Positions 17,092-27,100 of a stretch of DNA of 64,000 nucleotides are shown in pieces (positions within the stretch are counted from its first letter, which is position 1; each line of letters starts with the position of its first letter). The notes beneath the pieces are model-generated. The model was not told where the DNA came from. It worked only from the letters and a program-made list of their open reading frames with translations, and did no database searches. A program made the translations under genes and the position numbers. This DNA comes from Jiangella alba (lineage in GTDB: Bacteria > Actinomycetota > Actinomycetes > Jiangellales > Jiangellaceae), in the NCBI RefSeq assembly GCF_900106035.1, contig NZ_FNUC01000003.1, positions 186,001 to 250,000 of the forward strand, given 5' to 3'.

Positions 17092-17265
17092 GGCGCTAGC
17101 TAGCCCGCCCGTTGACCGTGGGTCGTACTCGCACGTTGGTCCCCGACTTCCCATCGACACAGCCACACCCTGGAGAACGCTCATGCCCACCCGCGCGGTT
17201 GCACGGTGAGCGTCCCGGTTTCGCTGCGCCCCCACCTTGCCGTTCGGCCGCACTGAGGCGGCGCA
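17092..17265. other. Non-coding stretch upstream of the GT4 gene
   Basis: No supported gene and no strong repeat was seen between the GT4 start and the small frame downstream of the immunity gene. The only notable sequence is the GCTAGCTAGC palindrome at 17095-17104 next to the GT4 start, which could be part of its promoter. Confidence 0.5.
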
Positions 17266-17496
17266 TCACCCGGTGGATCCTACAGCAGCGCCCGCGCGCG
17301 CCCCAGGCCCGGTTGGATTGTGCTGATACAGCTGGGGGTGGGCGGGCATGCGGTTGCGAGCTGTCCTGGTCAGTTCGCTCCGGCTGGCGACTGGGGGAGC
17401 GATGCGCCCAGGGCTGTCAGGATCCGCGTCTGCGTTCAATGCGCTACCCGTCGCCACGTCGTACTCGAGGATCGGCATGAGCAGGACGCGAGTCAT
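17266..17496 (-). CDS. Possible 76-residue ORF coupled to the immunity gene
   Basis: The ATG overlaps the stop of the upstream candidate immunity gene by four bases (ATGA), the arrangement usual for translational coupling. The product begins MTRVLLMPILEYDV and becomes proline- and alanine-rich. It has no recognised domain and no hydrophobic export signal. The coding signal is weak and the frame could be accidental; only the overlap argues for it. Confidence 0.25.
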   Translation of the reverse strand: MTRVLLMPILEYDVATGSALNADADPDSPGRIAPPVASRSELTRTARNRMPAHPQLYQHNPTGPGARAGAAVGSTG

Positions 17497-18161
17497 GGGG
17501 CGCGGTACAAGTCGAACTTCGCATGCTTCTCAGCAAAGAAGAGGTCGCTGGATGCAACGTTGTCGTCGAACCTTCCGGATGACCGCATGATCAGGTGGCC
17601 CGATGCAAGCAGAATCGTCGCTGCTCGCAGCAGCGTGAACTGGGTTGTCCAGCGAGATTCGGTAGACCGTTCCATTGCGTCGACGATCGAGGTGATCGCC
17701 TGATCGTGTGGCGCTTCAGGCGGGAACCCAATGCAGATCATGTCTGCCGTCCGCGTGAGATCCATGGCGGCAGGTAGGTCAATCAGGCTCAGTGCTATCT
17801 CGCCGGCGCGACGTTGTGAGCTGCCAAGGTCGATCTCTATGCGCTCGCCGGGCGGTAGCTTGGTCCCAGCGCGGGCAGCGAGCTCCCAGAACGTGCGCCT
17901 CTCGGCCAGATGTGCGGCAAGCCTGTTCGTTGGTCTAATCGTGGAGACAGCGATCAAGCCCCAATTCCACCGGCTTTCCAATGACGCCAGTTGTGCGGTG
18001 CGAATGAGCTCGTTCGCTGACCTTCGCGCGGTCTCCTCCAGCGCGCTTCGCGTGACGGGACATTCAACGGTAAGCGCGGTGATGTCACGGTCCGTCAAGT
18101 CTCCGAACAGAGGCCAGTTCTCGGCATCTTCCAGTCGGGCCCGGCACGGTTCAGTAGTCAT
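17493..18161 (-). CDS. Candidate immunity protein for the RHS toxin
   Basis: A 222-residue cytoplasmic protein with no recognised family, predicted to neutralise the adjacent toxin tip. The ATG (18161) lies inside the last codons of the toxin gene, an 11-bp overlap, so the pair is translated together. It is mixed alpha/beta with many Thr/Arg/Leu-rich helices (RSALEETARRSANELIRTA, TQFTLLRAATILLASGHL) and has no signal peptide. Two cysteines (near residues 6 and 34) lie in the first 40 residues. The DNA is less GC-rich than the flanking genes, as is typical of swappable toxin-immunity tips. Function is inferred from position, overlap and composition, not from homology. Confidence 0.68.
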   Translation of the reverse strand: MTTEPCRARLEDAENWPLFGDLTDRDITALTVECPVTRSALEETARRSANELIRTAQLASLESRWNWGLIAVSTIRPTNRLAAHLAERRTFWELAARAGTKLPPGERIEIDLGSSQRRAGEIALSLIDLPAAMDLTRTADMICIGFPPEAPHDQAITSIVDAMERSTESRWTTQFTLLRAATILLASGHLIMRSSGRFDDNVASSDLFFAEKHAKFDLYRAP

Positions 18162-21100
18162 AGTGCCCCCCGTCTTCGGTGTTGAAGTGTGGACCGCGAT
18201 TCTGCAGCGGGTCGTCGACGTAGATATGGCCGCCGGCGTCATCTCGAATCGTCACGGTTCTGGTGGAGCCGCCTTGGCCGGGAACATCAAACTCGTAAAC
18301 TCGTCCCGGCTGCGGATTCCCGCGCCGGTCAACGTTTGGTCGTACTCGTGTTGGGCTCATGCTCGTGGGTATCCCCGCATCCCTCTTTGCCTGGTTGAAT
18401 GCCCCACTACGTCCGGCTCCGCTAGGCGAGAGATTCGGTGGTGCGCAGTCTTCGGTATTGTGAACGAGGATATCCTCTGCGCCCACGTGGAACGTGTGGA
18501 TGTCGGCGATCGTGAGGTTGTAGGCGAGCCCATCGTAGGCGGACGCCTCCTCGATGCCGCCGACGGTCAGGAGGCGGCCGTCGGCGGTGAGGACGGAGTC
18601 GCCGGTGTCGATGGCGGCGGCGTCCTGGAACTCCTGCTCACTGGCGTTCCAGAACGGGTGGTCCTCGGTTGTGGTGATGGTGGTGCCGTCGACCTCGAGG
18701 TCGACGAGGGTGTCTTCGTGGACCCATACGTGGGTAACCGGCTTGGCGGCTTGTTCTCCGGTTTCGGGGTCGGTGGCGATGACCTCGTCGCCTACCTCAA
18801 TGTCGTCAATCTTCTTCCTGGTGCCATCTGCCATCAAGACCAACGTGGCGCCATCGAAAGACTTCATGCAGGATCGGGCGACGCTCGAATTGTCTCCGGC
18901 CCGGTCGGCGGATCTAGCGGTGTCGACGAGTTCGTCGGCAGTCCGAAAGAACCTGCCGAGGCCTCCGGTGGCAGCGGTGAGACCAATTGCAACGCACGTA
19001 CTGGTCGATCCATCCCAGCATTCTTCAGCGTCGTCTATTGCGCCTTCGACCTGCAGTTTAATGCCGGTGTAGCCTCGCGCATTGTCGATCATCTGCCGCC
19101 AATCAACGAAGCGGAGTGCATCGACAATTCCGAAATCCGAGTGTCCCGCGCTGAGATTGTCGGCGGGTCGAGGAACCGGGCTCGGGCCAGGACGCGAGGT
19201 TGGCTCCCTGTTTGCTGGCTTGGAGGGTTTGCCGAGGGGGCCGCCGATGGCGGGCGGGTGTTTGGGGATGACGCCGCCGATCGTGGCCGCGCGTGTTCCC
19301 ATCTGGTTGGACGGGAAGAGGCCGCTGGGATCGCTGCCCGTGATCGGGCTGTTGTTGGCGTACGCGTACCCGTTCATCTGCTGCGGCATCGAGTGGTCGA
19401 TGATCGGGTCCACGGACAGGAAGCGGCCGATCACCGGGTCGTAGGCGCGGGCGCCCATCTGGATCAGCCCGGTGGCGTCGTCCTCGATGCCGGTGTGGAA
19501 GCCGCGGTCCGTCGGGAAGGTGCCGACCGAGCCCGTGGAGCCGCGGTAGTTGCCGAAGGGGTCGCGGTCCTTGTTCTTGACCGAGCTGCTGTCGGCGTCG
19601 ATGGCGGTGTCCGCGCTGCCGTTGTGGTCGGCGTACAGGTCTTGCAGGCCGCCGGAGGGACTCCGGACGGAGATGGTCTGGCCGCCGAAGGAGTAGTACC
19701 GCCGGGCCGAGACCGCGTTGGTGGCGCGGTCGAGCTCGAGGTCGTGCCCGGGCAGGTAGATCGTCACCGTGTCGGGGTCGCGGCGGACGAGACGGTCGCC
19801 GTCGGCGGTGTAGACGAAGGAGGAGGCGCCGGCGGAGGTGGTGGCGGTCTTGACGCGGCCTTCGACGTCCCAGGTGTAGGACTTGCTGCCGGCCGTCAGG
19901 GTGTTGCCGGTGTTGTCGTACGTGTAGGAGGTCGTGGTGGAGCCGGCGGTGGACGACGTGAGCGTGTGCGGCTGCGGCGAGCCCGCGGCCGGGTAGTCGT
20001 ACGTCGTGGTGGCCAGGTTCTCGGTGCCGGCCGACGACAGGCGGGTGCGGACGAGGGACGTCCGGTTGCCGGTCAGGTCGTAGGTGTACTCGTGGTGGTA
20101 GTTGTCCGTCCCTCCGCTGGTCGGCGGCAGGTCGGGCGTGTCGCAGCCGGTGTCGGTCGCAGTGAAGGCCTTGGTCAGGCGGCGCAGGTAGTCGTACTCG
20201 AAGCACTGGACGTCGGGCGTGCCACCGGAGGGGAGGTCCGCGATCCTGGTGACGTTGCCGGCCGGGTCGTAGGCGTAACGCAGGTCGGAGAAGACGGACT
20301 GGTCCTCGCGGTCGATCCGGGACCGGAGCAGCCGCCGGGTGCCGGCCTCGTACTGGTTCGTCTGCCACGACGCGGTGCCGTACTGGCCCTGGCCGCGACG
20401 CAGGATCTCACCGTAGGGCGACCAGATCGTGTCGACGGCGTACGTGTTGTAGCCGTACATCCAGTCCTCGACGCCGGTCGCCTCGTACCGGTGCTGCAGG
20501 GTCTCCTCGGGCAGCCCGCCGATCGCCGGCATCGTCGTGGTCGCGACGGAGCCGTCCGGGTTGTAGGTGTTGGAGAAGAGATACTGCCCGGCCAGCGCGC
20601 CTTCGGTGGCCGAGATGCTCACCCGACTGCCCAGCGGCCGGTAGGCGTCGTCGTAGCCGGTGATCGCCGTCGTGTAGGTCGAGCTTCCCTCCCGCCGGAA
20701 CGACAGTGTCGGCTGACCCAGCTCCAGCGTGTCGTACCGCCACTCGGCGATCGCGGTCGTGGTGGTCGCGCCCTGATGGGTCGACGTCTTCCGGCCGAGG
20801 GCGTCGTAGGTGTAGGAGAGCGTCCGGTTCTCGGAATCCGTGGTCGACGTCAATTGGCCGGCGGCGTCGTAGGTCAGCTGGGTCGTCCCGGTGTCGGGGT
20901 CGCTCTTCTGGACCTGGCGGCCGCGCAGGTCGTACTCGTACGACCAGACGTTGCCGGCGAAGTCGGTGACAGTCGCCAGCTGGCCGGCCGGCGTGTAGGT
21001 GTAGCGCGTCGCGTCGTTGGCGCCCGCGGGCGAGCTGCCGTGGTACTGCAGCATGCGCTGCGCGCGGCCGCGCGCGTCGTGGAAGACGGCGGTCGGCGTA

Positions 21101-24100
21101 TCGCCGGTGGGCGGGTCGACCCGGGTGTGGTCGCCGCGATAGTCGGTCGTCGTCCGCCACTTCTCCGTGTTGCTCTCGTAGAAAGCCGACACGATCTCGC
21201 GCCCGGCGCCGTCGTACGAGGTGCGCGTGCTGGCCGGCACCACGTCGCTCGGCAGGAATCGCGTCGCCGAAGCCGCCTGGGAGTTGTAGTACGGCCCGTT
21301 GACCTCGACCGCGAGCCCGCGCGAGTCGTACGCGGTGTCGACGACGAGGCGGCCGGGCTCGGCCTCGCTCGCCGAGGGCATCTGCGTCTGCAGGATGCGC
21401 CCGAAGCCGTCGAACAGCTCGTAGCCGATCGCCTGGGCTCCCGACGGCAGCAGCGTCTTGGTCGCGACGGTGCTGGCGGCGTCGTTCTCGACGGTGTAGA
21501 CGTACTCGGTCGTCGGGGTCTGGCTGGTCGTGCGGTCGGTGCCCCACACCTTGAGCAGCCGGCCGAGCGCGTCGTAGCGCAGTGTCGTCGTGCGACTGTT
21601 GGCGTCGACGACGGCGACTGGGTTGCCGTGGTAGGTGGTCATCGTCGTGGTGGCGACGTGGCCGGCCGCGTTGGTGGTGGCGATCTTCTGTGTGAGCCCG
21701 GTGGAGACGTTGGTGTACGCCATCGTCGTCGTTCGGTTCAACGCGTCGGTCGACGACGTGGGCCGCCCGTAGCCGTCGTAGGTGGACGAGCCCGCCGCGA
21801 CGTACACCGGCCCGGAAACCCACGAGTCCAGCTCCTCGGTCAGCGTCACGTTACCCCGGCTGGGCGCCGATCCCACAGCGCCGCCGTCGTAGCCGAATCG
21901 CTGGTCGGTCACCACCTGGCCCGGCCGGCTCGGCGTGACCGCGCACTCGACGGACACCGTCTCGACTCGCGACGGCCGGTCGACGATGTGCGCCGTGGCG
22001 TTGCGGGCATAGGTCGTCCGGGCGCACAGGTCGTCCGAGGTGGTCGACGTGTCGCCGCGGTCGTCGGTCTGGGTGCGCATACCGTACGAGTCGTAGGTGT
22101 GGACGACGTCGGTCGTGCGCCAGCCCGCGTTGGGCAGCTTGGCGGTGAACGTCCGCGTCCGCCGCAGGTCGACGATGTGAGCGGTGTCGGTGCCGTCGGA
22201 CGCGGTGGCGGCCGAGATCCATGGGTCGTTGATGGCCTTCGAGACGATCTGGTCGCCGTTGTAGGTGATCGTCTCGCGGACGAACCCGGCCAGCCGCTCG
22301 TGGTCCGCGATGGCGGCGCCTTCGGAGTCGACGACGTCGACGTTGCGGGTACCGGTAGGCAGGTGGTCGCCGTCCATGCCGCGCATGTAGAGGGTCGAGG
22401 TCTTGATCGGCTCGCGGCCCAGCTCGCCGATGCCCACGGTGGTGACGACCGTGCCATAGCCCCGCCACTCGCCCCAGGTGCGCTGGTCCTCCGGGACCAG
22501 TTCGCTGTCCTGGTACGCCCACGCCGGTTCGCCCTCGTAGGTGTAGTGCGTCTCCTGGGCGAGACCGCTCCGGAACAGGTCGTCGGTCACGACCGAGCTG
22601 ACCACGTACTTGTGGAACCAATGCCGTTCCGGTTCCGCCGCGCCTTCCGGTGTGTAGAAGACCGGGAAGCAGTTCATCGTGTTCGACTGGGGCGCGCTCG
22701 GCACGTTCGACGGCGTGCACTCGCGGGCGGCGTAGTTGACCGCGATCCGGCCGCCGGTCTCGTTGCGGATGGTCCGCACCCGCCACTTGTTCAGCGGCGG
22801 CGCGTTGTCGATGCCGTCGACGCGGTTGGGCAGGTTCTCACCGTGGAACACCACGCCGGGCAGCTCGACGCTGCCGCCGGCCAGGCCGGTGTGGGTGATC
22901 CGGCCCAGCCAGAGCGCACGGGCCGAGCCGTCGCCGGTGCTGGGGAACTGATGCGCCAGTGCCCACTGGTCCGACGCGAGGTAGTTGCCTCCCGACAGGA
23001 CCTGCGTGGTGATGGTGGTCAGCCGCTTGCGGCTGAAGAACGTCGGCGAGACCCTGGTGGTGCAGGTCGAGGAGGACGTGCAGATCTGGTCGAACGGCAC
23101 GTCCGGCCAGGCGTGCGCGGTCGATGCCGTCGGATTCCCCGTGCAGTCGAAGGACGACGACGAGATGCAGCGCTCCGTCACGCCGAAGACGACCTTGGCC
23201 GGCGCCGTCGTGGTGTGCGAGGTGCCCACTCGCTCGCCGTACTCGATCATCGAGAGGTAGCCGCCGCGGGTGTAGGCCACCGAGACGTCGTTCAGGTTCT
23301 GGCCGTAGCGGTTGCTCTCCTTGACGTAGGAGTAGGTGATGGTGTTGCCGTCGGTGTCCACGACGTAGTCGAGGTTCCACCGCCAGGCCTGCTGGCAGAA
23401 CGAGTCGGCGAACGCGGTCGCCCGGCACGGCTCGCCGGCGTGGTTGCCGGCCACCGGCACCGTGAACGCCGAGTTGGTCGGCGCCGTATCCGCGGCGTCG
23501 CGCTGGTGCAGGCCGAAGTAGTACTGCGTCCCGTCGGTCGTGGTGACCCGCCAGTGTTCGCCGTCGTTGTCGCCGTTCGCCGCGCCGGTCAGGTGCTCGA
23601 TGCGCGATCCGTCGTCGTTGAGCGGGCGCCAGGTCTGTCCGTCCGCGTCGAGGATCATCTCGGTCGCCGTGCCGTTGAGCGACAGGAACACCGAACTGCT
23701 CTTCCAGCACAGATCGCCGGTCTTGCGGGTGTTGTTCGCGCCCGAGCCCATGTCGTCGGCGCAGGCGGCGAAGCGACGTTCGATGTACCCGGGATCGAGG
23801 GAGTGCCCCTCACCGATCCAGGACGTCTGGTTGTTCGTGGAGCTCACCCGGCCGTCGACCGAGTCCGAGGAGTAGTCGATGGACAGTGACGGGTTCAGTC
23901 CACCGGCCGTCGGCGGGACCCGCAGCGGATAGCTCCACGTGAAGGCGCCCGACGAGCCGCCGCCGGACCAGCTCGACGACGGTGCGAGCGACGTCGCCTT
24001 GTAGTCGCCCTGCGGGCCGGATGCCGCGGACGCCACGGCGAACCAGCCGCCGCCATCGGTGGCGACGTCCGCGGCGACGGTCCTCGCCGCGAGGTCGTTG

Positions 24101-27100
24101 TCCGACGCCAGCGGCGTCAGCTCGCAGATCGTGATCGGGTCGGCGGTAGGGTCGCACGGCGTGATCTGGTAGAGCACGAGCCGTGAACCGAAGGCGGCGC
24201 CGTAGGTCGTGAACTGCGAGTAGTTCACCGAGATCCGGACGGCGCCGGTCAGCGTGGTGCCGGCGGTCGCGGGCGCGACCTGCAGCATCATGCCGGGCAG
24301 TTCCGCCGCCTCGACCACGGTCTGGTCCACCTTGCGCACCTGCAGATCGGTGCCCGGCGCCACCGCGCCGGGAGCCTGCGAGGCCGCGACGGTCACGGGC
24401 AGCCCGGTCGCAGTGGCCGGTTCCGTCGCCAGTCGGACGGTGGCCTGCGTGGCGGCCGGCCACGCGGCAGCAGCCGGATGGGGGAACACCGGATCGCTCG
24501 GTGGGTTGACGACGGCCGGAGGGCCGCCGCCGGCAACGGACGCGGTCCGCTGGGCGGTCGGCGCCGTCACGTCCTCAGGCACGTCGGGGACCGACTGGGA
24601 GTCGTTCATGACCCGCTGGACGCTCTGCGCGTCGAGCGGCGCGGGGTAGATACGGACGTCGTCGATGCTGCCCCGCCACGCCTCGACACCCGCGCCGCCG
24701 ACCTGGCCTCCGCCGATCCGCATCGGACCGGAGAACGGGTGGGTCTGCGTGACGTTCGTGGCCTGCGCGGCCTGATCGCCGTTGACGAACAGGGTGAACG
24801 TCTTGGCGGTGGCGTCGTAGACCGCGGCGAGATGGGTCCAGGTGTTCGTGGCGACGGCCGGCGAGCTCGCCGACACGGTGGTGAGCGGCGGTGACGACGC
24901 GGTGTCGGAGCGTGCGGCGATCGCGGTCCACTTGCCGCCCGAGTAACCGAGCCGGAACCCGGAGATGTGCTGACCGTCCTGGCTCACCGCGGTTCGGTTC
25001 GCCGCGGTGTCCGTGAGCCGGACCCACGCGGTCGCGGTGTAACCGACGAGATCGTCGTTGAGCACCGGGGCCGCGGTGACGCCGACGCCCGCGGTCGCGG
25101 TGAAGTCGAGAGAGCCGCTGGCCGGGTTCGCGGCGCCGCGCCAGTCCGCGCCCCAGTCCGGGGTCGCGCGGGTCAGCGTGTGGCCGCTTCCGGTCTGGTC
25201 GGCCACGGTGGCGCCGCTACCCTCGTTCATCAGCCAGACGGCGATCGGGTCGCTGCCGCCGACCATGAACACGTAGGTGGCATGGCCGCTGACGTTGCCG
25301 GCGCGGTCGACGCTCTGGACGTAGAGGGTGTTGACGCCGAACTGCGTCGGCGCGATGTTGACGCTCGCGGGACCGCCCAGCGTCGCGTTGTCGACCGACT
25401 TGTTCAGCGCGTCGCTGTTGAGCGAGTAGTTGTACCGGTCGACGTCGGACACCCCGTTGGCGCCGAACGTGAACGTCCCGGACTGACCGATGCCGCCGGC
25501 CCACTGCTCCTCCGGGTACTGCGAAGACGTGATGGTCGGCGGCTGGCTCGGCCGGACGGTGTCGACCGTGAGCTCGCAGCTCTGGCTCCAGCCGCTCCAG
25601 GCGCTGTCGTCGGTCGCCTTCACCCGCCACTGGTACGTCCCGTCGCCCAGCGTCGGCAGCTGGATGCTCATGCGGCCCTGCGCCCGCAACGACGTGGAGA
25701 GCGCCCACCACGAGCTGACCGTCGGCGCGGTGCGGCGGTACTCCAGCCACATGCGGACGTTCTGCGGATCTGGGTCGGTCACGTTCGCCCAGGCGATCGG
25801 GGTGTTGTCCGGGACGAAGGGCCGCGCTGAACCGGCAACGCAGTCGGTCTCGGGCGAGCTGGTCTCGAGGCCGGTGGGCAGCCTGGGGTAGGTGTTGAAC
25901 TCCACCGTGAGGACGGGGTACATGGTGCGCGCGGGGTCGGTGACGTTCTCGAACCGGCGCCAGCCGTCGCGGTCGCCTTCGTCGGCCGAGCGCAACCCCA
26001 GCGTGAACGCGGCCCAGCCCTCGGCGGCGGCCGTCGTGGCGATCGAGGTGGCGTTCCACTCGGTGCGGACCGGGTTGCTGCAGACGTCCTCGTGGCCGTG
26101 CGCGCGGGTCGCGGTCGCGACGTGCGTGCGCATCGTCGGACCCGGCCAGCCGTTCTCGGGCCGGATGCCGTCGGTGAACCACAGCTGGACGCCCGGGCCG
26201 TACGACGGGAGGTCGCAGTCCCAGTTCGGCGAATGGACCTGCCGGTGGGCGAAGGTCGCGGAGATGATCTGCTTGCCGGCCAAGCCGCGGTAGTCGACGG
26301 CGTAGAAGACCCGCGACACCTTGTTCTGCGAGGTCCAGCCGTCATAGCCGACGCGGGCTTCCTCCGTCGCGCTGTTGTAGAACTTGTAGCCGTTCGACCA
26401 GACCATGTGCCAGTACTGGTGGTAGCGCGACGCCGAGGGGTCGATGACCACCGGGAACACGGTCCCGGGGTCGGTGAGCAGGGTCTGGTCCGGCGTGATG
26501 GTCAGCGTGTCGTCCTGGACCTCGATCGGCATGACGGCGGAGGCCTCGCCCTCGCCGCGGCCCACCACGTTGGCCGACGGCGGCTCGGGGGCCGGCATCG
26601 CCTCGACGGAACCGTCCGTCGTCCGCATCAGCTGTCCGGCCATCGCCGCCGGCTCGGGAGCGGACTCCCACATCCGCGGCACCGGCACGGTGAAGGCCGG
26701 CTTGCCGTCGGCACGGTTGATCATCAGCCCGCCGGCGTCGTCCGGGGTGGGCTGCAGGCCGGTGCTGGTCTGCAGCGGGAAACCGATCTCAGCCAGTTCC
26801 GGGTTGGCCGCCGCCTCCGGCGTCTTCACGACGAGGTACTGGCTGAAGCCGCTCAGACCGGCCTCGACCACCAGGTCCACACCGGGGAGGACCTCGGGAT
26901 AGGTGGCCGTGGGGCCGTCGAGCACCGGTTCGGGCAGCGCACCCTGCCAGCCCAGCGACATCCACTCGCTGCCCTCGGCGATGCGGACCAGTGGGGTGTC
27001 CGCGCCGCCGCCGGAGAGCACGACCTCGGTCGGTGTCGCGACGGTGGCGACGGTGCCGTCGGGCTGCTCGACCAACGTGGGGTCGACGCCCTGCCAGTCG

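Noticed and set aside
17731..23889. A 2052-codon open frame on the plus strand
   Set aside because: It is antisense to the RHS toxin gene and has the composition of a GC-rich shadow frame; no domain or start support.
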